From Paracoccaceae bacterium (lineage in GTDB: Bacteria; Pseudomonadota; Alphaproteobacteria; Rhodobacterales; Rhodobacteraceae), in NCBI GenBank assembly GCA_023383015.1, contig JAHDXW010000015.1:1-64000 (forward strand): a stretch of DNA of 64,000 bases, in the 5' to 3' direction. This document shows positions 25,356 to 35,342 of the stretch, one piece after another; within the stretch, counting starts at the first letter, position 1; every line of letters begins with the position of its first letter. Under the pieces are notes generated by a model that saw only the letters and a program-made list of their open reading frames with translations, made no database searches and was not told the DNA's origin. The translations under genes were made by a program, and so were the position numbers.

Positions 25356-26693
25356 ATGCCCGTGGAAATCCTGATGCCCGCCCTCTCGCCGACGATGGAG
25401 GAGGGCACGCTTGCGCGCTGGCTGGTCGGAGAGGGCGACGCGGTCAAGTCCGGCCAGATCATCGCCGAGATCGAGACCGACAAGGCAACGATGGAGTTCG
25501 AGGCGGTCGACGAGGGTGTCGTCGGCCGCATCCTCGTTGCCGAAGGAACCGCCGGGGTGAAGGTGAACACTCCGATCGCGGTGCTGGTTGCAGAGGGGGA
25601 GAGTGCGGGCGCCGCCGATGCCTCCGCCGCAGCTCCGGCCGCCGCACCGGCGGCGGCTGCCCCTGCCTCTTCCCCTGCCCCTGCATCTTCCCCTGCCCCG
25701 GCACCCGCCGCGGCACCCGCGCCGGCACGCGAGGGGGGGCGCGTCTTCGCCTCTCCCGTTGCGCGGCGAATCGCGGCCGAGAAGGGGCTCGACCTGGGGA
25801 CGGTCAAGGGCAGCGGCCCGCACGGGCGGATCGTGAAGGCAGACGTCGAGGGGACAGTGGTCGCCCCGGCGACAGTGGCGGCGGCCCCCGCCCCTGCCCC
25901 GGCGGCGCCGGCCACGGCGCCGGCAGCAGCGCCGGCAGCGGCCAAGCCCGCCGCGGCCGCCGGGCCCTCGGCCGAACAGGTGAAGAAGATGCTCGACGGC
26001 CGCGCCTACGAGGAGGTGGCGCTGGACGGGATGCGCCGCACCGTCGCCGCGCGCCTTACCGAGGCCAAGCAGACCATCCCGCACTTCTACCTGCGCCGCG
26101 AGGTCGCCATCGACGCGCTGCTGGCCTTCCGGGCCGAACTCAACACGGCGCTCGAGGGGCGGGGCGTCAAGCTGTCGGTCAACGACTTCATCATCAAGGC
26201 CTGCGCGATGGCGCTTCAGGCGGTGCCGGCGGCCAACACCGTCTGGGCCGGCGACCGGATGCTGCGGCTGAAGCCCTCGGACGTGGCGGTCGCCGTCGCG
26301 GTCGAGGGCGGGCTGTTCACGCCGGTGCTGAAGGACGCGCATGTGAAGTCGCTCTCGGCGCTTTCGGCCGAGATGAAGGACCTCGCCACACGTGCCCGCA
26401 GCCGCAAGCTTGCGCCGCACGAATATGTGGGCGGCAGCTTCGCGATCTCGAACCTCGGGATGTTCGGCATCGACAGCTTCGACGCGGTGATCAACCCGCC
26501 CCACGGCGCGATCCTTGCGGTCGGGGCCGGGGTCAGGAAGCCCGTCATCGGCAAGGACGGCGCGGTGACGGCGGCAACGATGATGTCGCTGACGCTGTCG
26601 GTCGATCACCGCGTGATCGACGGTGCGCTGGGGGCCGAGTTCCTCAAGGCGATCATCGAGGGGCTGGAGAGGCCGCTTTCGATGCTCGCCTGA
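25356..26693 (+). CDS. pdhC: dihydrolipoyl acetyltransferase (PDH E2 component)
   Basis: 445 residues forming the core of the pyruvate dehydrogenase complex. Lipoyl domain (lipoyl Lys43 in [12 protein letters not shown]), Ala/Pro linker, peripheral-subunit-binding domain ([17 protein letters not shown]...[12 protein letters not shown]), a second linker, then the acetyltransferase domain ([20 protein letters not shown]) ending in [16 protein letters not shown] with the catalytic His and Asp. No E3 gene follows; the next gene is on the other strand and overlaps its 3' end by 41 bases. Confidence 0.97.
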   Translation: MPVEILMPALSPTMEEGTLARWLVGEGDAVKSGQIIAEIETDKATMEFEAVDEGVVGRILVAEGTAGVKVNTPIAVLVAEGESAGAADASAAAPAAAPAAAAPASSPAPASSPAPAPAAAPAPAREGGRVFASPVARRIAAEKGLDLGTVKGSGPHGRIVKADVEGTVVAPATVAAAPAPAPAAPATAPAAAPAAAKPAAAAGPSAEQVKKMLDGRAYEEVALDGMRRTVAARLTEAKQTIPHFYLRREVAIDALLAFRAELNTALEGRGVKLSVNDFIIKACAMALQAVPAANTVWAGDRMLRLKPSDVAVAVAVEGGLFTPVLKDAHVKSLSALSAEMKDLATRARSRKLAPHEYVGGSFAISNLGMFGIDSFDAVINPPHGAILAVGAGVRKPVIGKDGAVTAATMMSLTLSVDHRVIDGALGAEFLKAIIEGLERPLSMLA

Positions 26694-27315
26694 GCGCGGC
26701 AAGCAGGCGGCGGGCGCGCAGCCCCGCCGTCAGCGCCGCGCCGAGCACGATGACCCAGAGCGCGGCGGCCAGGATACCCGCGGCCGTCAGCCCGAAGGGC
26801 GCCACCGCCGCGAGCAGCGCCGCGCCGGTCAGCACCGCCATCCGCTGCGGCTTGGCCATCGGCCCGCCGAAGTCGGCACCCAGCCCCTCGGCGCGGCCGA
26901 ACTCGCGCAGCCAAGCCGTCGCCACCGCCATCGCACCGGCCAGCAGGCCAAGGGCCGGCGAGCCCGCCGCCACCCCTGCCCCGGCCAGCAGGAAAAGATC
27001 CGACAGCCGGTCAGGCGCCTCGTTCCAGAACGCCCCGTCCGGCGTGCCGCGCCCGCCCTCGACCGCCACCATGCCGTCAAGCAGGTTGCATAGCAGCCGC
27101 GCCTGCACCGACGCCGCCGCAAGGAAGCAGGCCGCCGCAGCCCAGGCGCCCGGCAGCGCGGGGCTCGCGGCAAGAAGCCCCGCCCCGGCCATGGCAAAGG
27201 CGACCGAGGCAAGCGAGATCGCGTTCGGCCGCACCCCGCGCTGGGCAAGCCGCGCCGCCAGCACCCGCGCCCAGCGCGCCTGCCGGCTGGCCAGCGGGCG
27301 GCGGGGCGCAGTCAT
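26653..27315 (-). CDS. CDP-alcohol phosphatidyltransferase family membrane protein
   Basis: 220 residues, five or six predicted membrane helices. The CDP-alcohol motif region reads [21 protein letters not shown] followed by EAPDRLSD: the first Asp of the canonical DxxDGxxAR is Asn and the AR is lost, while DG and the downstream DRxxD are kept. This variant occurs in YnbA-like proteins. Third gene of a cassette with a CdsA-like and a PlsC-like gene (4-base overlap). Probably makes an accessory phospholipid; the head-group is unknown. Confidence 0.82.
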   Translation of the reverse strand: MTAPRRPLASRQARWARVLAARLAQRGVRPNAISLASVAFAMAGAGLLAASPALPGAWAAAACFLAAASVQARLLCNLLDGMVAVEGGRGTPDGAFWNEAPDRLSDLFLLAGAGVAAGSPALGLLAGAMAVATAWLREFGRAEGLGADFGGPMAKPQRMAVLTGAALLAAVAPFGLTAAGILAAALWVIVLGAALTAGLRARRLLAALRRASKAASPAPR

Positions 27316-28247
27316 GTCGTCGACCACATCCAGCGGACGACATGGAAGAACAGCGGCGCGGCGAAGATGACCGAATCGAGCCGGTCGATCACGCCGCCAT
27401 GGCCGCCGATCAGATGCCCCCAGTCCTTGACGCCGCGGTCGCGCTTGACGGCCGACAGGACCAGGCCACCGCAGGCGCCCATCACCGTGACCATCAGCGC
27501 CAGCAACCCCGCCTGCAGCGGACCAAACGGGGTAAGCCACCACAGCCCCGTCCCGGCCGCCGCGGCCGTCGCGATCCCGCCGAGGAACCCCTCCCAGGTC
27601 TTGGAGGGCGACAGCGCCGGCGCCACCGGCCGTCGCCCGGCCAGCTTGCCCCATACGTACTGCATCACGTCCGAGAACTGCACGGTGAAGATCAGCCACG
27701 CGATCAGCAGCACCCCGCGCCCCTCGAAGCCCGGAATCGCGAGGTAGAGCAGGGCCGGGACATGGCTGATGCAGTAGACGCATAGCATCAGCGCCCACTG
27801 CGTCTCGGCCACACGGTCCAGGAACCCTGCCGGCCCGCCCCTGAGCGCCGAGATCACCGGCAGGAACAGGAAGGCATAGACCGGGATCAGGATCGAATAG
27901 AGTCCGTACCAGTCGGTCCAGACGAGCACGTACTGCGCGGGCAGCACAACGAAGAACCCCGCGGCCAGCGCAAGGTGGTCGGCGGTCCCGCGTACAGTGA
28001 GGGTGAAGACCTCGCGCAGCGCCGCGAACGACACCAGCGCGAACAGCATCACCACGCCCGTCCGGCCGAACGCGAACGCCAGCGCCAGCAGCACGACCAT
28101 CACCCACCAGGCGGCAACACGGGCGCGCAGGTTCTGCGTCACGGGTCCGGGCCGGCGCTGGGCCACCGCCTCCGTGACCACCGTCGCCGCCGCCAGCAGC
28201 GCGAAGACCCCGGCGAACAACACCAGAAGCGGCAGGTCGGCGGTCAT
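27312..28247 (-). CDS. CdsA-type phosphatidate cytidylyltransferase
   Basis: 311 residues with about eight membrane helices. The C-terminal signature is SPSKTWEGFLGG ... SAVKRDRGVKDWGHLIGGHGGVIDRLDS, the CdsA pattern for making CDP-diacylglycerol from phosphatidate and CTP. It overlaps its neighbours on both sides by 4 bases. Because it lacks cell-wall/ispU neighbours, it is likely a second, accessory CdsA (YnbB-like) rather than the housekeeping enzyme. Confidence 0.88.
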   Translation of the reverse strand: MTADLPLLVLFAGVFALLAAATVVTEAVAQRRPGPVTQNLRARVAAWWVMVVLLALAFAFGRTGVVMLFALVSFAALREVFTLTVRGTADHLALAAGFFVVLPAQYVLVWTDWYGLYSILIPVYAFLFLPVISALRGGPAGFLDRVAETQWALMLCVYCISHVPALLYLAIPGFEGRGVLLIAWLIFTVQFSDVMQYVWGKLAGRRPVAPALSPSKTWEGFLGGIATAAAAGTGLWWLTPFGPLQAGLLALMVTVMGACGGLVLSAVKRDRGVKDWGHLIGGHGGVIDRLDSVIFAAPLFFHVVRWMWSTT

Positions 28248-28879
28248 GTGCCCACCTCCGATAGCGCCATCAGCGCTCCCCGGGCACGGGCGAGGAAGTG
28301 ATCGCGTTCCTCGCCGGGCATCAGCCGTATCGGGGCGCCGAACACCACCGTGCAGACCAGCGGCACCGGAATGACCTCGCCACGCGGCAGCACCTTGTTG
28401 AGATTGCCGATCCACACCGGAACAAGGTCTACCCCCGGCCGTGCGGTGGCGACGTGGAAGAGCCCGGTCTTGAACGGCAGCAGCGGCACGTCACCGCTGT
28501 TGCGCCGCCCCTCCGGGAACATGATCAGCGATGCGCCCTCGTCCAGCGCCGTGACCATCTGCGCCACCGGATCCTCGCTGCGCGCCTCCGGCCGGCGGTC
28601 GATCAGCACGGCGTCGAAGACATCGCGCCCCACAAAGCGCCTCAGCGGCGAGACCAGCCAGTAGTCGGCCGCGGCTACCGGCCGGGTGCGGGCCCGCAGG
28701 TGCGGGGGCAGCACGGTCCAGAGAAGGACGAAGTCGCCGTTGGAACTGTGGTTGGCGAAATAGACCCGCTGCACCGACTCGGGAGCGACGCCCGACCAGA
28801 TTGCCCGAGGGGCAGTGACGAAACGGGCGAAGAGGGCGATGGCCTCGCCCGCGACCACCGCTGCCGCCCGCCGCAGCAT
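28244..28879 (-). CDS. 1-acylglycerol-3-phosphate O-acyltransferase (PlsC-like)
   Basis: 211 residues with an N-terminal hydrophobic anchor. The acyltransferase HX4D motif is NHSSNGD (His44, Asp49), and the second block is FPEGRRNSGDVPLLPFK. It acylates lysophosphatidic acid or a related lysolipid. First gene of the three-gene lipid cassette on the minus strand, 16 bases from cysE. Confidence 0.88.
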   Translation of the reverse strand: MLRRAAAVVAGEAIALFARFVTAPRAIWSGVAPESVQRVYFANHSSNGDFVLLWTVLPPHLRARTRPVAAADYWLVSPLRRFVGRDVFDAVLIDRRPEARSEDPVAQMVTALDEGASLIMFPEGRRNSGDVPLLPFKTGLFHVATARPGVDLVPVWIGNLNKVLPRGEVIPVPLVCTVVFGAPIRLMPGEERDHFLARARGALMALSEVGT

Positions 28880-28895
28880 TCTCCGTTCCCCAGGT

Positions 28896-29702
28896 TCAGG
28901 GCTGCTCTAGGATTTGGTCCATCATCACCGCGGGCTGGGCACAGCCAGCCTCGCCCACGACCCGCGCCGGAACGCCGGCGACTGTCGTGCACGGCGGGAC
29001 GTCCTTCAGCACCACCGAGCCCGCGGCGATGCGCGAGCAATGCCCAACCCTGATGTTGCCCAGAACCTTGGCACCGGCCCCGATCAGCACGCCGTCGCCG
29101 ATCTTGGGATGGCGGTCGCCATCCTCCTTCCCGGTGCCGCCAAGCGTGACCGAATGCAGCATCGAGACGTTGTCGCCGACAACCGCCGTCTCTCCGATCA
29201 CGATCGAATGGGCGTGGTCGATGAACACCCCCCTGCCGATCCGCGCCGCCGGGTGGATGTCGACGCCGAAGGCCTCCGACACCCGCATCTGCACGAAATA
29301 GGCGAGGTCGCGGCGCGACCGGTTCCACAGCCAGTGGCCGATCCGGTATGCCTGCACCGCCTGGAAGCCCTTGAAGTACAGCATCGGCTGAAGGAACCGG
29401 TGGCATGCGGGATCGCGGTCGTACACGGCCACCAGATCGGCCCGCGCGGCCTGCCCGATTTCGGGTGCCTCAGCATAGGCCTCGTCGGCGATCTCGCGCA
29501 GGATCTGCTCGCTCATCTCGCCCGATGCGAGCTTGAGCGAGAACCTGTAGGCGAGCGCCCGCTCCAGCGTCGGGTGATGCAGCAGGCTCGAATGGATCAG
29601 CCCACCCAGAAGTGGCTCGGCCCTGACCGCCTCCTGCGCCTCGTCGGCGATCCGCGACCAGACCGGATCGACCGCCGTCACCCTTGCACGCAGTTCGCCC
29701 AT
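28896..29702 (-). CDS. cysE: serine O-acetyltransferase
   Basis: Acetylates L-serine with acetyl-CoA, the first committed step of cysteine synthesis, feedback-inhibited by cysteine. 268 residues: a helical N-terminal half and a left-handed beta-helix of hexapeptide repeats (GVDIHPAARIGRGVFIDHAH, IVIGETAVVGDNVSM, GTGKEDGDRHPKIGDGV). A catalytic His-Asp pair lies in DHAH/HPKIGD, and the short C-terminal tail (ending DQILEQP) typically binds CysK. Lies just downstream of the GTA cluster, a known Rhodobacterales arrangement. Confidence 0.96.
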   Translation of the reverse strand: MGELRARVTAVDPVWSRIADEAQEAVRAEPLLGGLIHSSLLHHPTLERALAYRFSLKLASGEMSEQILREIADEAYAEAPEIGQAARADLVAVYDRDPACHRFLQPMLYFKGFQAVQAYRIGHWLWNRSRRDLAYFVQMRVSEAFGVDIHPAARIGRGVFIDHAHSIVIGETAVVGDNVSMLHSVTLGGTGKEDGDRHPKIGDGVLIGAGAKVLGNIRVGHCSRIAAGSVVLKDVPPCTTVAGVPARVVGEAGCAQPAVMMDQILEQP

Positions 29703-29736
29703 CGCCCGACCCTCCCGATCTTCGGAGGTGTCCAGC

Positions 29737-30069
29737 CTAGCCGAGTTCGGCGCCGGGCGCGAGGGGGCGCGCCGCCCGCCGGCGCTCGGACGGCCGGTGC
29801 GCGATCAGTGCCTCGATCACGGTGCGCAGACAGTCGAGGTAGTCGAAGTCCGACAGGAAGGGCTCCGGCGCCTGAGGCCAGGTCGCCGCGGCTGCCATCA
29901 GGCTGCCGTTGCCCTTGGTCGGATGCAGCAGCCCGGTACGCCGCCGCCAGCGGTCGGCGATGTGGGCATCGTCGATCATCCGGGCAACCAGGTCCCGCCG
30001 CTCGGCTGGCGCCACCCGAAGGAGCGCTCGCGCCGCCGCAACCACGTCGCCATGCAGGACCGGTCGCAT
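29737..30069 (-). CDS. GTA-linked hypothetical protein
   Basis: 110 residues, helical and Arg-rich, with the block LLHPTKGNGSLMAAAATWP and FLSDFDYLDCLRTVIEAL. It starts 9 bases after the gp15 stop and lies between gp15 and cysE, where small unknown proteins of this kind are found in other Rhodobacterales GTAs. Function unknown; co-transcription with the GTA is likely from spacing. Confidence 0.75.
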   Translation of the reverse strand: MRPVLHGDVVAAARALLRVAPAERRDLVARMIDDAHIADRWRRRTGLLHPTKGNGSLMAAAATWPQAPEPFLSDFDYLDCLRTVIEALIAHRPSERRRAARPLAPGAELG

Positions 30070-30078
30070 GCCGCCCCC

Positions 30079-33000
30079 TCATGCCTGGACATCGATGCCT
30101 GCGAAGGGGCCCGAACCGAAGTGATCCGAAAGCTGTGCCACCTCCAGCCGCACGGTCTCGCCCGTGACGCCGTCGGCAAGCCGCAGCGCCAGGGGATAGA
30201 TCCACTGCGGCGCTTCAACCAGCACCTCCCGAACCACCTGCGCCGCTTGCCGCACCCGGACAAGATACTGCTCGCGCTCCTCGCCCAGCGGCACCTCGAC
30301 GGTCGACCAACTGTCACCGTCAATGCGTGTCCGCCGCACCCAGCCAAGCGTGAGCTCGCCCGTCGCGCCGGTCGCGACGCGCAGGTGGCAGGGCGAATAT
30401 GGACGCAGGCCGTTGCCGGCAAAGGCCTCCACCCGGTGGAGATAGGCAGGGTCGTCCACCGGCCGGCCGGCCGGCCCGATCCGGTAGTGGCGCACCAGCC
30501 CGCGCTGCGAGGAGGCAAGCTCGACCTGAGTGACCGCCGGCCCCCAGCGCACCACATAGGACCCCTCCGGCCAGACCTCGGGCGTCACCCCGTCGGTGCC
30601 GGCCTGTCCCCGCAGCCGAAGCGCAAGATCGTAGACGCCCGGCCCGACGAGGACCGCCTCGGTGAACTGGAACAGCTCCCAGCCATCCGAACTGCCGTCG
30701 CCGATGGCCATCAGGTTGGCGCCCGCGTACACCGCCCCGGGCGAGGCCGAGGCCAGCGTTCCGCTGGTCAGCCTGACACGCAGCGGCGCGCCGCGGTCCC
30801 AGCGCCCGGAAGGCGCCCGCTGCAGCGGGGTGAGCGTCACCCCGACCGTGGACGGTGCGCCGATGAGGCGGTTCAGCACGTATCCTGCGTCCTCCGCGGC
30901 CGAGTAGACCGCCACCGAACCCGGCCAGGGTTTGGCCGTCACCGCGATGTGCGGCGCATGGGCCACCTCGTCGCCGGTGACGAGCGGCAGGTCCATGAAC
31001 AGCGGGAACACCGGTACCGGCGGCACGAACGGCCGCGGCATCACCCGTTCCTCGGCCGCGTCGCTCGGGCGGTAGACCGAAGGCTCGACGCGCACTGCCT
31101 CGATCAGCCGTGGCCCGGCATCCTCCAGCCGGTCGATCCGCCACAGCGCCGTCCCACCGCCGGCATCCAGCCGCACGACATCCCCCACGCCCCATGGGGC
31201 CGAGGGCGGCAGCGCGAAGCGGGCGCTGTCGCGGCCAACCCGCGACTCCGCCAGCCAGCGCTCGACGATGCCGCGCGCCTCGGCCCCGGTCAGGGCCAGC
31301 GCGAGTTCCGAGGTCGCCACAGAATAGGTGGCCTCATCCGGAAAGATCGCTTCGGCCGAACGTACCTCGTAGTCGCCATCGGCCTCGACATGGACCAGCC
31401 GCAACCGCCCTGCCACCTCGGCCACCGGCACCCGAATCGCCTCGACAGCCCCTGCATGCTCTCCGATTGCCAATCCGCCGGGGTCGATTTCGGACGCCGG
31501 CGGCACCCCGCGCGGGCGGAAGCGCAGCGTTCCATCCCGCTCAACGGGGTCGAAGCCGTAGGCCAGTGCCAGCGGCTGCAGGGCCTGCCTGGCCGTCTCG
31601 TCGCCGCGCAGCACATAGCCGCGAACAAGCCCGTGCAGTTCCGACACCTCCACCGCCGTCACGCCCGAGCGGGCGCAAAGTTCCCGCACCACCCTCGCCA
31701 GCGGCTCGGCCGCGGTCCGCCCGCTGATCCAGTGGCCCCTGGTCCAGTTCTCACCGTCCGCCCAGAGGTCGAGGTTACCTGGGAAATGAGGGTGCGGTCG
31801 GGCATCCCAGGCCCACAGATGCGCCCGCCCCATGTCGACCATGGGCGCCCCGTAGACCGTCGAGAGCGGGTTGTTTTCCTCTCGCCCCCAGTAGTCCAGC
31901 GTCGCCCGGATGTACTGGCGCTGGATCAGGTCGTCGCGCCGACCGGACGAATACCGCGGCAGCGCCGATTCCGAAGACTTCGGATCGACGAAGACGTTGG
32001 GCTGGTTGGTGCCCTTGTCGACCGCAGGGCAGCCGAACTCGGTGAACCAGACGGGCTTGGACTGCGGCTCCCAGGCGGTCGGCACCGCCTGCCGCTCGCC
32101 GCCGATGCGGTCGTGGTGGCGGTTCATCCACCAGTTGCGGATATCCTTTTGGCGCCACACCCAGGGCTCGCCATGGGCGCCGTCGGTAATCGGCGTGCGC
32201 CGCTGCGCGTCGCGCTCGGCCTCCGAGGCATAATACCAGTCGTGAAGCTCGCCCCCGGCGACGTTGGCGCGCAGGTAATCCAGGTTGTAGACGGTCTCCC
32301 ACCCGGAATCGGCGTGGTCCTCGCCGTCGCGCCAGTCCGACAGCGGCATGTAGTTGTCGATGCCGACGAAGTCGACGTTGGCATCTGCCCAGAGCGCATC
32401 GAGGTGGAAGTAGCGGTCGCCGCCGCCGGCGTCGTAACCGGAATACTCCGACCAGTCTGCCGCGTAGCCGATCTTCGTCGCAGGCCCAACGATTACCCGC
32501 ACGTCCGCAGCAAGGGCCCGCAACGCGGCGACCGCCGGAAAGCTGTCGCCTGCGCCGCGGATCTGGGTCAGCCCGCGCAACTCCGAGCCGATGCAGAACG
32601 CCGCCACTCCTCCGGCCAACGCACAGAGATGGGCGTAATGCAGGATCATCCGGCGCAACCCATGGTCGTCGGGATCACCGGTGTAGCTGACGCGGCCGCC
32701 CGCGACCGAGAAATCCCCCGGGACGGCAGCCCCGAAGAAGGCAGCGACCTCCGCCTCCGCACCGGCAGTCCGGTCAGGGCTTCCCGCCCGTCCGGGCGCG
32801 ACCGACAGCGTGATCCGGCCGCGCCAGGGCAGCACCGGCTGGTCGGAAGCCCCCGTCCAGGGGTCCGTCAGCCCGTTTCCGGCCAGCTGCTCCATCAGCA
32901 GGAAGGGGTAGAACATCACCGACTGCCCGCCGTCGTGGATTGCCGCGATCGCCTCGAGCACGGCATCATCGGCCGGCGTGCCGCCGTAGACCGGCCGGCC

Positions 33001-33984
33001 GCCGACCTCGGCGACTACCTCCGCTGCCGCCCGCGTCATGCCACCGACGCGCCAGATCATCCCCTGACCCTCGCCGTCGGCCCGTTCCACCTTTGGACGG
33101 ATGCGGCATTCCCCGCAGCGCAGGTCGTCTCCGAACCACGACACCACCAGCGCCACCGACCCGCAGGCGGGAAGCTCTTCGCGCAGCATCGCCAGCGAGG
33201 TGGCAAGGTCCGACAGCCCCGAGGGAGTATTGACGTTGACCGCCACGTTCGCCCCGGGCCCCGCGTTGCGGTGCACGGGCGTCGTGGCCAGCGCGAACTC
33301 CCCGGTACCGGGAATCAGCGCCACCGCCTGCACGCCGTCGGCGAGATCGGGCACCGCGTCTCCGACGGCCGCGCGACGGAACACCTCGAACGAGAACTGC
33401 GGCACCCGGTTGCCAAAGGGTGCCAGATCGAGATCCTCGATCACTACATAGGCCGTCCCGCGATAGGCCGGCACCCGCCCCGCGCCCTCCACCGCCTCGA
33501 TCTGCGGGTCAGGAAGCTGCGTCTCGGAACCGGGGTATACGTGCAGGGTCACATCGTCGCGGGCAATCTCGGTCCCGTCGGCCCAGATACGCCCGACGCG
33601 GGCGATCTCGCCGTCGCCGAGCGCGATCGCAAGGCTCACGGAATAACCGTACTCCACCGTGCGCGGCTGCGGCGCCCCCTTGCCGCCGCCTCTCCGCGTC
33701 GACGTCTCCTGGAACTGCGAGGCCCAGATGACATGACCGCCGACGCGCATCCGTCCGTGGACAAGCGGCACCGGCGCCCCTTCGCTCGCGCCGGTCAGCC
33801 GGAAGCGGTCGACCCGGCCGGTCTCGACCGGTTCGGCGCCCACCCCCAGAAGGCGCTGGTCGATCACCCGCCCGACGGTCGCACCGACCGCACGGCCGAT
33901 CACCGCCCCGGTCAACCCCAGGACGGTGCCGCCGAAGCTGCCGCCGACCGCCGCGCCGACGGCGGAAAGAACGATGGTGGCCAC
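30079..33984 (-). CDS. GTA baseplate/tail protein gp15 (glycoside hydrolase TIM-barrel-like)
   Basis: 1301 residues, the largest GTA protein. The N-terminus is Gly/Val-rich (MATIVLSAVGAAVGGSFGG), then phage tail-hub-like segments, and a central TIM-barrel domain (roughly residues 400-750; e.g. FVGIDNYMPLSDWRDGEDH, WFTEFGCPAVDKGTNQPN, with acidic residues at strand ends). The C-terminal third is a beta-rich putative receptor-binding/baseplate part. It builds the tail tip and may degrade surface glycan. A GTG start (33,984) has AAGGGAG upstream. Length and order match gp15. Confidence 0.93.
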   Translation of the reverse strand: MATIVLSAVGAAVGGSFGGTVLGLTGAVIGRAVGATVGRVIDQRLLGVGAEPVETGRVDRFRLTGASEGAPVPLVHGRMRVGGHVIWASQFQETSTRRGGGKGAPQPRTVEYGYSVSLAIALGDGEIARVGRIWADGTEIARDDVTLHVYPGSETQLPDPQIEAVEGAGRVPAYRGTAYVVIEDLDLAPFGNRVPQFSFEVFRRAAVGDAVPDLADGVQAVALIPGTGEFALATTPVHRNAGPGANVAVNVNTPSGLSDLATSLAMLREELPACGSVALVVSWFGDDLRCGECRIRPKVERADGEGQGMIWRVGGMTRAAAEVVAEVGGRPVYGGTPADDAVLEAIAAIHDGGQSVMFYPFLLMEQLAGNGLTDPWTGASDQPVLPWRGRITLSVAPGRAGSPDRTAGAEAEVAAFFGAAVPGDFSVAGGRVSYTGDPDDHGLRRMILHYAHLCALAGGVAAFCIGSELRGLTQIRGAGDSFPAVAALRALAADVRVIVGPATKIGYAADWSEYSGYDAGGGDRYFHLDALWADANVDFVGIDNYMPLSDWRDGEDHADSGWETVYNLDYLRANVAGGELHDWYYASEAERDAQRRTPITDGAHGEPWVWRQKDIRNWWMNRHHDRIGGERQAVPTAWEPQSKPVWFTEFGCPAVDKGTNQPNVFVDPKSSESALPRYSSGRRDDLIQRQYIRATLDYWGREENNPLSTVYGAPMVDMGRAHLWAWDARPHPHFPGNLDLWADGENWTRGHWISGRTAAEPLARVVRELCARSGVTAVEVSELHGLVRGYVLRGDETARQALQPLALAYGFDPVERDGTLRFRPRGVPPASEIDPGGLAIGEHAGAVEAIRVPVAEVAGRLRLVHVEADGDYEVRSAEAIFPDEATYSVATSELALALTGAEARGIVERWLAESRVGRDSARFALPPSAPWGVGDVVRLDAGGGTALWRIDRLEDAGPRLIEAVRVEPSVYRPSDAAEERVMPRPFVPPVPVFPLFMDLPLVTGDEVAHAPHIAVTAKPWPGSVAVYSAAEDAGYVLNRLIGAPSTVGVTLTPLQRAPSGRWDRGAPLRVRLTSGTLASASPGAVYAGANLMAIGDGSSDGWELFQFTEAVLVGPGVYDLALRLRGQAGTDGVTPEVWPEGSYVVRWGPAVTQVELASSQRGLVRHYRIGPAGRPVDDPAYLHRVEAFAGNGLRPYSPCHLRVATGATGELTLGWVRRTRIDGDSWSTVEVPLGEEREQYLVRVRQAAQVVREVLVEAPQWIYPLALRLADGVTGETVRLEVAQLSDHFGSGPFAGIDVQA

Positions 33985-34002
33985 GGCGGCTCCCTTCTCT
34001 GC

Positions 34003-34452
34003 TCAGGTTCGGTCGGGAAAGGTGAAGCGCGCCACGACCCGGCGCGCCCATGGCATCGTCAGCGGGCTCTCGACCACGCCGTGCCCGCTGTAGGCATGCA
34101 CGAAGCTTGCGCCCGCCCCGATCTCGGCCCGCAGGCCAAGGTGCTTGGCTGCCGCCCCGTCGCGCATCCGGAAGAGGAGCACCTCGCCCGGAGCCGGGGG
34201 CGCAGTCCGCGGCTGCTCGCGCAGGTGCCGCAGCGCGGCCGCCCACAGAAGTTCCTCGCGCCCGGCCTCGCCCCAATCCTGGGTATAGGGAGGCACCGCC
34301 GCCGGCTCGGCTCCGAATAGGCCGCGCCAGACGCCGCGGATTAGGCCAAGGCAATCCGCGCCCGCGCCCCGGCAGGATGCCTGGTGCACATAGGGCGTGC
34401 CGATCCAGCCGCGCGCCACGGCCACCGCTTGCGCCCCGGGGCTCAAGGCCAT
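34003..34452 (-). CDS. GTA gp14, NlpC/P60 family cell-wall peptidase
   Basis: 149 residues. NlpC/P60 fold: catalytic Cys34 in GADCLGLIRG and His in the AAAKHLGL segment. It cleaves peptide cross-links so that the particle tail can pass the periplasm on injection. It overlaps gp13 by 10 bases. Confidence 0.92.
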   Translation of the reverse strand: MALSPGAQAVAVARGWIGTPYVHQASCRGAGADCLGLIRGVWRGLFGAEPAAVPPYTQDWGEAGREELLWAAALRHLREQPRTAPPAPGEVLLFRMRDGAAAKHLGLRAEIGAGASFVHAYSGHGVVESPLTMPWARRVVARFTFPDRT

Positions 34453-35342
34453 GGCGGCCTCCGCTGAAGGCTGCCGCCGTCCTTGCCCCCCCCCGCCCGC
34501 GCTGGCACGGCGGCCAGCCAGTCGTCGCCCGGAATATCTGGAAAGCCGCGGAAGTTAAGGAGGTTGTCGAACTTGAGCCGGCAGGTCTCCGGACGCTTGT
34601 CGCACCCGGCCTCCAGCCGGATCATGTCGCCCGGGCCGACTGCCGCGCCCAGGGCATGCCAGAGCTCAACCTCTCGTACCGCCGCCGACAGCCGGTCGTT
34701 CTTGACCACGGCGACCAGCCCGGCCGCTGCACCGGTCAGAACCTGAAGCCGTCCGGCCTCGAACCAGCGGTCGTCGAATCCGGCGAAGTCGGCAAAGCGG
34801 AATACCCGCCCCTCTTCCACCCTCTCGACCGCGCGCTCGGCGGCATAACCCGCAGCACCAAGGTCGAAGCGGCACCGCCCGTCACCCAGCACCGCCGCGC
34901 AGGAGCGCTGGAACAGCCGCCCCTGCGGCACGTTCAGCGCCTCGGTCAGCCCGCGCAGCTCGGCGCGGAAGGCGCCGCCGTCCCGCACCACCTCGCCGAT
35001 CGAGCCGCGGAAGAGGAGCGCGCGCTCCGCGACGTCGGCCCAGTTGACGCGCCAGACCTGCACCTCGGCGCCGTCGAAGCGCCCGGCCAGGATGTCGGCC
35101 TCGGTCACCGCGGCGTCCGACAATGCGCCGGCCGCCTCGCTGTTGTCGACCGACAGCCCGGAGGTCTGCTGCAGCGCGCTTGCCGTCAGTCCGGTGGCGG
35201 CACGGAAGGTCACGCCCTCGAAGGCAAGGTCGCGATCGTGGTCGGTGAAGCCCATCGCCACCCCGTCGCGCCGACGCACCGCCCACGCGCGGCAGACCGT
35301 CGTCACCCCGCGCGCCAGATGCTCGCCGATGGTGCCGGTCAC
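34443..35342 (-). CDS. GTA gp13, DUF2163 tail protein
   Basis: 299 residues. N-terminal DUF2163 (VCRAWAVRRRDGVAMGFTDH, LSVDNSEAAGAL) and a C-terminal phage BR0599-like domain with conserved Cys (RSCAAVLGDGRCRFDL; GCDKRPETCRLKFDN). In cryo-EM of RcGTA this is a baseplate hub component binding an iron-sulphur cluster-like site; that role is inferred from homology. Overlaps gp12 by 4 bases. Confidence 0.92.
   Translation of the reverse strand: MTGTIGEHLARGVTTVCRAWAVRRRDGVAMGFTDHDRDLAFEGVTFRAATGLTASALQQTSGLSVDNSEAAGALSDAAVTEADILAGRFDGAEVQVWRVNWADVAERALLFRGSIGEVVRDGGAFRAELRGLTEALNVPQGRLFQRSCAAVLGDGRCRFDLGAAGYAAERAVERVEEGRVFRFADFAGFDDRWFEAGRLQVLTGAAAGLVAVVKNDRLSAAVREVELWHALGAAVGPGDMIRLEAGCDKRPETCRLKFDNLLNFRGFPDIPGDDWLAAVPARAGGGKDGGSLQRRPPWP

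Noticed and set aside
29728-34320. A 1530-codon open frame antisense to GTA gp15
   Set aside because: It mirrors gp15 codon phase; the translated product is Arg/Pro/His-rich with no domains. High GC makes such antisense frames common.
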